A DNA stretch of 64,000 nucleotides from Stropharia rugosoannulata (taxonomy: Eukaryota; Basidiomycota; Agaricomycetes; Agaricales; Strophariaceae). The notes beneath the pieces were generated by a model. The model was not told where the DNA came from and made no database searches. It was given only the letters and a program-made list of their open reading frames with translations. Made by a program: the position numbers and the translations under genes. The stretch is from assembly GCA_028532985.1 (NCBI GenBank), contig JANCIK010000005.1:3044501-3108500 (forward strand), given 5' to 3'. This document shows, piece after piece, positions 47,552 through 58,229 of the stretch (positions are counted from its first letter, which is position 1; each line of letters opens with the position of its first letter).

Positions 47552-50346
47552 ATGAACGCCAACTCAGAAGTATATGATATCATCTTTGCTGGAGGTTTGT
47601 TCCAAAGCTCTGCTGTTCATTAACAACGTCTTATACATTAATCTGCAGGAGGAGCGACTGCCTGTGTGACAGCAGGTCGACTTGCAGAGACTGATCCATC
47701 ATTGAAGATTCTGGTATTTCTCATTTCCGCCAAGCTGCAATAGTAGTATAACAGTACAGGTTTGCAGATCCTTGAAGCAGGGCCACACACTTGCGATGCA
47801 CAAGAGCACACCCAGCCCGGCCGCCTAGTGCGAAATTTGTTCACCCAGCCAGACAAGTTTTTTGTCCATGCGGCTCAGCCCACACAGGCTCTAGCGGATC
47901 GTGAGATGGCGGTCCTTTCAGGACGAGCCGTCGGAGGTGGGTCTGTAATTAATTGTAAGTAACCTAAATGAACGTGAATCTCTGTCTCTGAGCCTGAACG
48001 CATTACCGCAGTCGCCACGTATACTCGCGCAGCTGCATCAGACTACGACGACTGGGAGAACGTGCATGGAAATAAAGGCTGGGGATCAAAAGATATGATA
48101 CCCCTTTCTAAAAAGGTTTGTCGACTTCATTGACACGGTATACTTCTTGAAGTAGTAGTTGACACTATTACACAGGCTGAGACATACCAAGGCGAAATAT
48201 TTAACGAGACTCACGGGACGTCGGGGCCAATCAAAGTGTCCTTTGCGACCGAACATTGTAACGTTGGGGAGGAATTCTTGAATATCGCTCCGAGATTTGA
48301 CACCAAGCGAACTTTGATCAATGACATGAACGATTTCACTTCTGTGAACGGTTACTCGGTATGAGGAAATACTCATTAATGTCTTTTAATATCTTAACAA
48401 TATATTAACAATATGTTACTAGCGCTGGGCAAGGTTTGTTATCTATGGCAGTTATAGACTCATGCTGCACTGCTTATATTGCTACTTAGGTATATCGACG
48501 GAAAGTCGGGCAGGCGGTCAGATACTGCACACCACTATATCTACAATAAGTTGGAAAATTCAAACTTGAAGGTTCTTGACCGTCAACGAGTGATCCGCGT
48601 CGTTTTCGAGTGAGTGGTCCAACAATCATCAAGCGTACTTTGACTCATATTCATTCATCGTATATGCCTTCATTATTGCAGGGATAAACGTGCCATTGGC
48701 GTTGAATATATCAGTGATGCCGCTCAGACGGGCGTGCAGCCTGTGAAAAAAATTGCCTATGCATCGAAGCTGGTAGTACTTTCCGCGGGAGCATTTGGTT
48801 CCCCGGCTATCTTAGAAAGGTGACGAGATACAACAGATCAAATGCATAAGCTCATATTACTTTTACTAGGTCTGGAATAGGCGCAAGCAAAGTACTCTCC
48901 AAGAACAATATTGAGCAAATAGTTGATCTCCCCGGTGTCGGAGAGAATTATATGGGTACGTGCTTATTAGTTTGCGTACAGAAAACCAATAACTAATTTG
49001 CTTTAGACCATAATCTGGTCGCTGTGCCTTTCATGGGAAGTGAGGACACAGACTCGTTTGATAGAGTTGCGAGAGGGTCAGATGCAGACATATCCTGTAA
49101 GTTTTTTTGACGCGCTATAGCTGTGAGGTTTTATCTTTTCTTTAATTAGCCTACGCCGATGAATGGACTAAATCTGGTACAGGAGTATTAGCAAACAAGT
49201 AAGATGGGACAAGGCAAAAATCATATTTGCATTCAATCTGTTGTAGTTCTTTAGACGCAGGTATCAAACTCCGACCTATAGCAGAGGAATTCGAAGAGAT
49301 AGGCCCTGAATTCGATTCTCGTTGGAAGACGTATTTTTTGAACAGCAAAGACAAGCCAGTGATCGGTATGGGTACTCTTGCAGCGTGAGTTTTGACAATT
49401 TCGGGGCTTACTATCAGACTGAGTTGAACACTTAACTCAGGTATATTGGGTCTAGCCAGCAAGCAGAGGCGCTCAATAATAAGTATTACAACATCTACTA
49501 CTGGGCGGTAAGATTGCGCTATACAAAAGATAGTTCATCATCATTCAACATGAGCTGGGCAGGCGTACCCGCTGGCCATAGGTCATGTTCATATAACCGA
49601 AGGTATGAATCCCTTTGGTAAACTGGACTTTGTGTCTGGTTTCCTCGAGCAGTCAGCTACTTTTTTTTTTTGCTCTTTTCTCTTCCTCAGTTAACTCTAT
49701 TCAATAGCCCGGCAGACCTTGGAGTACTACGTTGGGCCTACAAACACGGGCGGGAGCTCGCAAGAAGAATGCGTTTTTACCGGGGAGAATTCGCGCCTGA
49801 CCAGCCCCAGTTCCCAGCTGGGAGTGCTGCAGAATGTCGGCCTGCCAATGGACCTGTACCTATTTCTGCAGCAAAAATATCTTACACGGTCGAAGACGAT
49901 CAAGCCATAGACGACTTTCACAGACGCGCAGGTTGGCATATGATATCAGAAGTTACATTGGATAAACTAATGATTTATCCTGCTTCACAGTTGGCACGAC
50001 TTGGCACTCAGTACGTCTAAGCTCCTTTCTTTACCTACCATGTTAGAGAATTAATTGCTCTCCCACTTAATTTACAGAGCGGTACGTGTGCCATGAAGCC
50101 ACGTGAACATGGTGGAGTCGTAGACGAAAGACTTGATGTCCATGGAGTTGAAAACCTCAAAATAGTTGGTGCGTTCTCCGTGAAGCGTACTTATCAAACA
50201 AAAGGCACATATTTATAATTAATTCCCCTACAGATCTAAGCATAATACCCAGTAACGTGGGCTCTAATACATACAACACGGTCCTGACTATTGGGGAGAA
50301 AGCAGCTTTAATTATAGCGGAAGACCTATGCCTAACTCTTGGTTAG
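47552..50346 (+). CDS. Alcohol oxidase (methanol oxidase-like GMC oxidoreductase)
   Basis: FAD-dependent oxidase that turns a primary alcohol and O2 into an aldehyde and H2O2 (AA3_3-like group). About 16 short exons splice without breaks. Motifs in order: YDIIFAGGGATACVTAGRLA (Rossmann FAD site, formed over intron 1), ILEAGPHT, SGRAVGGGSVINF with TYTRAAASDYDDWE, VLSAGAFGSPAILERSGIG (GMC signature 2), LPGVGENYMDHN, GHVHITEGMN, ADLGVLRWAYKHGRELARR, YTVEDDQAIDDFHRRA, TTWHSSGTCAMKPRE (catalytic His) and PSNVGSNTYNTVLTIGEKAA (catalytic Asn). These match fungal methanol oxidases closely. The C-terminus (AEDLCLTLG) has no SKL- or ARF-type peroxisomal signal. Start is the ATG at 47552. The substrate could be methanol, another short alcohol or an aryl alcohol. 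Confidence 0.88.
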
Positions 50347-50408
50347 ATATCTATCTCGGAATACCTCCATGTCATAATAAGTTGAAAGCTAGTCTGGAGT
50401 TTCAAATT

Positions 50409-51653
50409 TCATGAGTCCGGAACCACTGTGCTGAGACCTTGTTTTAATGCGTCGAAAAATTCAGTTGCACGGGCTACTTCAATGAAGCTCAATCTCCTTG
50501 TTTGCCACCTCAACCATTCGGGCGCCCTCACACCATTCTTCTCTTGGTCCAAAAGGCCGACGGATACATCAATCACATCTGGTCGGCTATCAGTGTTCCT
50601 CCAAGATACTGTAGCACCACAGGTGCCACAGAACTCTCTGAATGTGTTCGGGCTTGACATGTAGCTTCTCAGTCCCCTGGGGCGTTCTGAATCATCTGTG
50701 AAGTTAATTGGAGTCTCGCTCCCCTCTTCAAACAAATTAGAGCGCGAGACAAATGCCCAGGATTGGACCTCAAATCCGGAGCCAAGTCTACAGTCATTGC
50801 AGACACAATGACCTGCGAGGTATCGACTGGGTGACTGTCTGTAAAAAAAAATTAAGCCTTGTTGTAAAATTATCACAAGTGGATATCCTCACCCGTTGTC
50901 ATTGAATGTTCCTATATTCTGTGGAGGTTGTAGCCACCATTTTACATCTTCCTTGTTAGACATGATCTCCTCGCTCGTGTGGGCCATCGGAAACAGAACA
51001 TCCGGGTAAGGTGAATGGGGTAGGGCTGAATTGGCGTTTGGGCGCGTTATGTACAAGCGCACATCACCGCATTGACAGTACGCCTTAACTCTGCCACCAA
51101 TTTCAGAGTTTCCATCCTCGTGTTGCTTCGCAGTATCTTGTACAGGCCATGGGTCACAAAGTTCATCACTCCCCGGTCCTTGAATAAATCTTGTAATGGG
51201 TCCATTACCGAGGCTTGGGATAAGTGTAGCGATACCTCCGTCCACCGTGTCGCCTACCCATATGTGAGAATTCAGGGTCGTTAATCCGTCGATGGTATCC
51301 AGCGATCCACTTGAGACTGACCATCCAACATTATCTGTACAGCAGAGAAGATGCGAGGCACATGTAGCACAGAAGTACCGCACTTTGTGATCCGATGTGC
51401 GATACGCGCGTAGATGAGGAGATTCGGCTAGATAAAGAAGAATGGTGTTGCTGGAGGTATATGTATACGGGACACCGACAATGGGCAGATAGCTGAAAGC
51501 AAGGTTTCCAGTAGTGTGCCGGCATGTATTACAATGACAGAGGCTGCGAGCGAGTGGAATGTCTGCCTTCCGGAACTTGACGCAGAAAGAGTTAATGCCA
51601 CAGAGGCAACGAGAACGATGTTCTACCTCTGTATCCAGTAGCGGCGTGCTCAT
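50409..51653 (-). CDS. Tandem GFA (CENP-V/GFA) domain protein
   Basis: Two copies of the zinc-binding GFA fold, the family named for bacterial glutathione-dependent formaldehyde-activating enzyme. Exon 1 starts at 51653 (MSTPLLDTEVEHRSRCLCGI). Domain 1 shows RCLCG, LCHCNTCRHTTGNLAFSYLP and YFCATCASHLLCC. Domain 2 begins AYCQCGDVRLYITRP and continues across a phase 2 intron (about 50837-50893, poly-T acceptor) to GHCVCNDCRLGSGFEVQSWA and FCGTCGATVSWR. The product is about 400 residues. Most zinc Cys residues of both domains are present. The 3' end is 62 bp from the end of the alcohol oxidase gene, tail to tail. Enzymatic formaldehyde activation has not been upheld for all family members, so the reaction is open. 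Confidence 0.85.
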
Positions 51654-52964
51654 TATAGTCCTTGTTGATGCAAGTAGTAATTTTGAGGAACCTGAATTTA
51701 TACTCAGGAGGCCCAGTCTTCAGCTTCCTCAGGGACACATCATTTGGTGTGTTCCGCGGGCCTGCTGACCATTTCGCGGTCCGCCGGATAGAAACATATT
51801 GTTGTAGCGACGAGTTGTTTTCCCACCACGGCCTTCCACTAAGTAGGAGCGACAAGACAAGGCTTCGTCCAGTGATGGCTACATAGAATCAATCCCTTCC
51901 AAGTACTATAGTTCTATAAGTGATATTGAATTTTTACGCACCTGTTTCTGGGCACGTTAAAGGGTGCTTCAATCTTCAACGCTTCAACCCCAGTTTTTCC
52001 GGTGTTAACGTGATGTCATGTCAATCACCCCTTATTTTCAACAATTTTTGGAAAACGATGGTGGCAACATTGGCAGCAGGCGGCAGGTGCGAGCTCCGTC
52101 GAAGCCGGTGAGGCGGACCTCATAGACTTGAAACACCGCTCCGACATGCTCCGGCAACCCGGCCATCCGACTCCATCGTCCGCGCGACTTCAAGTCGCCC
52201 GCTTGATTACTGCTGTCATCAAGATTCATACATAGCAAAATTGGGTAGAAACGCATATTCGTACCCCAAAAAACTCGTTTGGATCAAGTTTGGATTTGAA
52301 GCACCTTACAAAGAACTTGATGAACCGCGCTTGCGAAACCCCTCTTGGAACCAACAACAGACTTTGGATGCTTTATGTGCTCCTGTTATGCTATTCTTGA
52401 CTCTCTATGATGGTGCTCAACGTCTATGCTCAGTCTGCGAAAACGCAACTCTTTTTCTGAACTGGACGGACCGAGGCCAAAAAAAAAGCACGACTTTCCC
52501 GAGATTGAAACAATACGGTGATGAGCCGGACCTTCACTGGTCTCTGGAACAAGAACATCTACCTATTTGTCGGTCCTATCTAGTCGGCGACTCTCAGGCT
52601 GAAGTACTGACGGTCTAAAGCTCAATGGATATGGTCGGCTTATCAGCCGAAATGGTGGCAGGCTACAACTTTGTGGACACTGTCATCTGTCTCTCTTTCG
52701 ACAGGCATCAAGCACGCATGAGTAGGAGAGTTTCATCTTCAATGGATAAACGATATGATTGGACCGCAATTGTCTTCGTCACACGTGAAGGCTATGTCGG
52801 AGTGCCTCCTGGGGATGTAAGTAGTGCACTTGGTCCCTCTGTGAGCATGGGGCGAGCTTCACATCAAGGCAATCATCTCGAGGGAATGAACTTAATCTAT
52901 TATTACAGGCATACCCTCCTTTAAAGCGTGCTCAGTGGGCCAACCTGCGCAGTACTTAGATTAA
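51654..52964. other. 1.3-kb intergenic region
   Basis: Divergent promoter space between the GFA gene and the first arrestin-like gene. Two plus frames (52241-52618, 125 codons; 52625-52924, 99 codons) run close to each other and could be remnants of a decayed gene, but I recognise nothing in them. Confidence 0.4.
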
Positions 52965-54673
52965 ATGTCGAATGCTACCCCCCAAGGCTTTCAGCACGGC
53001 TTACCTAGCTACACTTTGCATGATATTGATAATGATCTCACAGCTCTAGACTTGGGACCGCTCGAGACTGGACATAACTTTGGGGATCTTCCTGGGTATT
53101 CAGCAAGTACAGTGTCTCAACTGCATAGCGATCCGACTAGGTTGCGTCGCATCCCAATCCCCCCAAAGGACTTCGAGTATCGAGTTACAAGGCGGGGTCA
53201 GGACGTTGTCAAGCTCGTTCTGTTTGCCAATGGTAGGGCATCAAAGGACTCGCCGACCCTAGTGGGCCGCGATCCTATCGCAGGAAATGTTCGCCTCAAG
53301 TTAGATAGACCCACCGCTATAAAGTCTATCACCGTTACTGTAAGTAAGCTTGCTTGTTCTGGCACCCCTTTAGTTTGATCCTAATCATGCATTGCCCAGA
53401 TTTGCGGCCGGTGCCTTCCTACTGCGGGATATTTTGTGGAAACAGATGTATACAGTGGCAACATCACATTTATGGAGATTTTACACACTGTCTGGTCATC
53501 AGAAATTGGTAGCAGGGCTCCCGACTCAATCAGCGGAGGCCTTACCCAGGACGGCAAGCTATCAGGAGAATATCTATGGTCCTTTTCCGTTCCCTTTCCA
53601 CTCACTCTCGTGGCCCCTACAACGGGAGGGGATGTATCCTTCGTCCCCCCTCAAACCTTCAAAGAGCAGTATTGCGCAATGGTGGTGTATGACATTACAC
53701 TGCGGATCAAGCGTACATGGCCCAATGCAGATTACAAGTGAGCCTTAACTTGTCGTTGTCCGTGATATCCCCTAATGCCCAAAATGAAGAATTGAGATAC
53801 CGTTCAATTATATTCCGGCTATCTGCCCGTCTGAGTTTCCCCTTATAAGGCGATTGGCGTATGAATCAGGGGCCCCTTTGCCTGCGCCCTGTGACGACCC
53901 CGAAGGATGGTACGCCCTAACGCCACTTCATCTCACCGGGACCCTCTTCAAAACGCGTCCTCTCAGCATGGAATGTACTGTAAGGTGTTTACTTTCTCTC
54001 TAACGACATTCTGCTCACGGGGATATATTTCACTGAAGTTGTTTCTAGCAAAGCCAGTAAGATATACAGGCGATTTATTGAGATGCTATCGTTGACGCTC
54101 CTTCAAAACAAACAGCTGCAGTACACGCGTGGCACGGAGGTCCCACTATTTATGTGCATCACAAGTCACAGCAGACAGGCACTTGATCTCATGTGTGCCA
54201 GCGCATCTACGGCTTTCAATGTACGGCTAAAATGGCGTATCTCACTGTGCGCATTACGGAAGAATAGAAACAATGGCCCATCCATCGCCTTAACGGGGGC
54301 AGAGAAGGTTCGAAACGGAACTAGCGGAAAAGCCGTGTGGTGGTCCCCTACGACCCTGGAAAATGAACGAGTACACAGCGGGAGATACTCTAGATACATC
54401 CGTGGGGAACTGCGAATTAAAAATGGCGCTAAGCCCTCCAGCATTATGCCGTACATGAAAATTGAAGTGGGTACCTTAATGTTCAAATGTCTTAATTTTA
54501 TAGCGCACTGATTTTTTTTGTCCCGACATAAGCATTTTGTATCACTACTTCCATTTTCCCCTATTACAGGAATTGAATTTGATGCAGATAATGACAAAAT
54601 TCTGCAAATGCAAAGTGTGGAGATAGGAACCATGTACGGACCAGGCCCCATTCCCAAACGACATAACCCATAG
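52965..54673 (+). CDS. Arrestin-like protein (copy 1)
   Basis: Predicted alpha-arrestin-like beta-sandwich adaptor; in fungi such proteins recruit ubiquitin ligases to membrane cargo. Exon 1 (MSNATPQGFQHGLPSYTLHD) contains the Arrestin_N pattern: TRRGQDVVKLVLFANGRASK, then PTLVGRDPIAGNVRLKLDRP and IKSITVT. Next come MEILHTVWSS, GKLSGEYLWSFSVPFP, YCAMVVYDITLRIKRTWPNA, then IEIPFNYIPAICPSEFPLIR, LFLAKP, LQYTRGTEVPLFMCITSHS and RYIRGELRIKNG. The last exon gives ILQMQSVEIGTMYGPGPIPK, stop at 54673. The last junction needs a GTACCT donor to stay in frame. The paralog at 58230-60185 shares the same order of blocks. No PPxY motif was noticed, so ubiquitin-ligase binding is not supported by sequence. 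Confidence 0.78.
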
Positions 54674-56634
54674 GCCAACTTTTTTATTTATTACATTCGA
54701 TGGACTATTGTACGTAGATAACAAATTATATCAAATCTTTTATAAGAATCACCGAGGTGAGGTAACGGGCTCTGAAACCAATCCACCCAGTCTATTGGCG
54801 AGGCTCCTTAGTGTATACACCACTTTGTGTCTCTAATTAGACATCAAACGAAAGGCACATAACAGCTTTGTTCATTGGGAACACAAATACTGCGTATTAA
54901 TAGCCTAGTGAGATATTTTTAGTGTTGGCAGTTTCTCGCACCTGTACGCACATTTTACCAGGCCCCATTGGCTCCGATTGTTCAAGAGTCGTTAAAAGAG
55001 GAGCGTCCCACCTACATCCACTGGGCCGAGATATATGGTTGCGACCAATGCTCTTACATCTATGCCACGATGGCACGAGTCGAACAAGCTGCTGGCAAAG
55101 GAGTTCCCAGAATGGGTCTGACAGCCTAGAGGGTAGGCTTCAGGGACCTAGTACAGGCCGGCCTAGTAACGCTCGAGTTCAGGATGAAACATGGTTGCTG
55201 TTTATACCATTCCCAGAAGAGTATATGGGGACACAGGCAGACAGAACAGTGACGATAGCCATGTACGCTTCTTCTCGCCCTACTTGATTGACTTTCGACC
55301 GTCTGAGAGGTACATGCTCTCTTTACCGGGATGACAGCATTATCCATTTGAAATATAGAGTCGGCGTTTAACAACGTTCTAGTTCCTGTGCTCCTAATTG
55401 ACGGACGATACCACACCTTAAAGTGCTTGAAGCCATACGCCTTTTTGGGAACAGAGGAAGTAATGCTTGTTCCGTCCAATACGGCAAGACCAGGTAGATG
55501 TTGCTTCGCATATTTGCCAGGAATTGTCCAAAGATTGTGATAACTTGGTGGTAATGTCGTCGTAATTTAAGCGTCTTACTCTAGAGGTAATTCATGGTTC
55601 CAGATTCTGAGGACCGAGGGATTGAGCTAGGGTCGCTATGTCTTTATGTAATATCCGTGGTAGTTCGCAGTTTACACAATCCAGCGAGTCCGTGAGCAGC
55701 CGATGTCTTTGTGAAACTGCAATGTGATACAGACATTTGATGCCCGCTGAGTACTGAGTACTGAGCGCTGAGTGTCGATCGAAGTTAAGTTTAAGGCTGA
55801 GATAAGATCGGCGACCAGCGTCAACCTGGCCAGCCGTCAGAGTATTTTTGGAATGATCCCGGTGTGCCATGTTGGTGCCATGAGTATAAAACACGTTGCT
55901 GCAGTCATGGCATTAGAAAATCATGTGGAAGACATAGGAAGGCATTCAAAGACAGCTCAACGCCAAAAATCTGTAATGGCGCTTGAGGCAGAGAAAAGGT
56001 TTTGTTAGGCTCGTCCATGAGAGTTCGAGTAGCGTGCTGTTTAGGAGTGAATTATTACGGCAAAAGTCTTGATTTCATTCAAGTGTGACGGGTCATTCGT
56101 AAGAAAGTATAACAAATGAAGTGGAGTACCGATGGACATACTTACCAGGTGTATAGCAGTGCATAGAGTCAATAAATTCGCCTCCATTTGGCTCGATGAA
56201 ATTAGAAGGTCCGGGACGGTGGCTGTCCTGGAAGAAAATGCTATCCATGATGACGCGTGATGAGAAAAAACATAGGATGACATCACTACCATCCGATAAC
56301 GACGAGACTTGTGGAGAGTTGTAAGACTCACAAACTTGAACTTTCATAGTTCTGCAACGTTCCACGATCTTCCATGTACGCTGAAGAGCAAGACGGAGGA
56401 GGGACGGAGGGAGTCAGGGACGCTGCGGTATCCGATTTCTATGACGCCATCAAGTGACCACTGCGACCACGCTGCCGGCTGACCTTTGTCCATCAACACC
56501 TTCCTCTTTCTCTGCCACTCACTGCTCCTATCCCCCTCCCACTTCTGGGGGCGGTGCCGCACAACTGGTCCACATCCTGTAAGTCTCCACCACGAGTCCT
56601 GTCGTCGTTTCCTGACCACCGCAGATCCCGCTGA
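54674..56634. other. 2.0-kb intergenic region, no gene supported
   Basis: Several frames of 78-121 codons on both strands, none with domains or consistent splicing. The right end is promoter space for the isochorismatase-like gene; a 237-codon minus frame (56344-57057) is a shadow of that gene. Confidence 0.4.
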
Positions 56635-57282
56635 ATGACTGCCCCCGACGCCGGACCCCCACACTCCTCGGGGCCGAGTACACCGCCACCCTCCATCGTA
56701 GCTGACACTCCGGCTCCACTCCCTACACACCATCGAGTTCTTCTGCTTCTCGACATTCAGGTCGCCATGCTTTCCGACCCGCCCATTGGGGTGCCTGCAT
56801 CTGGCCGTGTGCGCGCCCACCTGGCTCAAATCCTTGCCCATGCACGCGCCGCTCGACCCCCGCCTCTGATAGTGCACGTACGGAACAGCGGTGATGCAGG
56901 CGATGCCGACGAGCCTAATACGCTGGGCTGGGAGCTCATATTCCAGCCGCGTGTTGGTGAAGTAGTGGTAGACAAAAGGAAGAACAATGCGTTCGCGGGG
57001 ACTGATTTGGGGACGCTTATAGCGAGTGATGCTGAAATTGTCGTCGCTGGCTTCCAAACTGACTACTCAATCCGCGCTACATGCTCATTCGCCTTGGGAA
57101 GAGGAAATGAAGTGCTGCTTATCCGCGGAGCGCATGCAACATATGATCGCATAGAAGTTTTGCATGGCGGTGGAGTTACGCCTGCTGCACGCATCGAGGC
57201 AGAGATTGAAGCTGAACTTGAGGAGGCCGGGGTGCACCTGCTGGAGATGAAAGATGTTCCAGGCATATTCATGGATCGGTAG
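56635..57282 (+). CDS. Isochorismatase-like hydrolase with Ser in place of catalytic Cys
   Basis: Single exon, 215 residues, from the ATG at 56635 after a Pro/Ser-rich start of about 30 residues. The cysteine-hydrolase fold is clear: VLLLLDIQVAML holds the catalytic Asp (residue 40), VVVDKRKNNAFAGTDLGTLI the Lys (residue 114), and VAGFQTDYSIRATCSFALGR the nucleophile region. In the family this reads S/T-[DE]-x-C-V. Here residue 145 is Ser (codon TCA), with a Cys five residues later. LIRGAHATYDRIEVLHGGGV is the usual C-terminal block. The normal reaction would be hydrolysis of an amide or vinyl ether. With Ser at this position activity is doubtful or altered, or the protein may be a binding protein. 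Confidence 0.88.
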   Translation: MTAPDAGPPHSSGPSTPPPSIVADTPAPLPTHHRVLLLLDIQVAMLSDPPIGVPASGRVRAHLAQILAHARAARPPPLIVHVRNSGDAGDADEPNTLGWELIFQPRVGEVVVDKRKNNAFAGTDLGTLIASDAEIVVAGFQTDYSIRATCSFALGRGNEVLLIRGAHATYDRIEVLHGGGVTPAARIEAEIEAELEEAGVHLLEMKDVPGIFMDR

Positions 57283-58229
57283 CAGGGATAATGGGAGTTA
57301 CGTTACCTTACATTAGTACATCTATTTCTTGTCCTTTGGTTTCTTTTACTATGTGAATAGGTTGCTTTGTAGTCTTGATTTTGCTGTCGTAGGTTCGGCG
57401 CTCAGAAATAATTTGGTGAATTCGTTCCGGAGAAGATGGCGCCAGGGAAGTGGGCTGCATCGGTGTTGGTCTAGTCCGACACTCCGAAGTTTAGAACCTT
57501 TATTTGGACTAGTAGAACTTCGCTCCCCGGCCATGCAGCAAGCTGCAGTTTCAGAAATCATGATCCTCGCCAGCCTGTTAAGTAAAATAGTATTCAGTGC
57601 AGGGCTTCCCATTGTTTAGCTGACTATATGCTGCTGTAATCGTCTTGAAGGAAACACAGCTTATTCATATAGAATATACAATCAGACCACTGATCGCAGA
57701 TTGGTAGCCTGTCTCTATACTTTTCAAAGTAAGGCATCAAGGGAAGTGTTCAAGATGCATACATACCACTTACCTGGCCAAGGGAGCCCCTTTGTTGGGC
57801 TTGGCACGTAGTATGGGCACGTAATTTTCGATATCAGCGCGATGCACATAGGTCTTTTGCTGTGAGCCTCATAGCGTATATATAGGTAAATGCACGGCGA
57901 CCATAGCAGCCATCTGAATAATCAGTCATTATGCGAAGTGAAGGAGCGAAGAAGGAGCAGGAGAAAGGAAGGAGAAAGTTGGGAGAGAGGCGCAAGAGAA
58001 GCGCGTCATCGCGGTAAAATGAAATGTGCGGTATATCACGTGTCTGCTTAAGCACGCGTGTCGCGAGGAAGCTAACATTATGCACTGACTGCCACTGAGA
58101 ATTGCGGGGAGCTGCATCCTGCCTCTGCACTTGTGATACGTAGCTAATATTTCTGACTGTATTAGTGCATAGAGACTGGCGTACATGTGAGGGATTGTAA
58201 CGCTATTGGTATAAGGTACTTATTTCAGA
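57283..58229. other. Convergent intergenic region
   Basis: Between the 3' ends of the isochorismatase-like gene and arrestin-like copy 2. Frames up to 98 codons, none supported. Confidence 0.4.

Noticed and set aside
47552..50346. Alcohol oxidase as a broken pseudogene
   Set aside because: The fragmentary reading frames first suggested decay, but all motifs rejoin in frame through short introns, including the catalytic His and Asn.
56344..57057. 237-codon minus ORF opposite the isochorismatase-like gene
   Set aside because: It is antisense to a clear enzyme frame and shows no domain.
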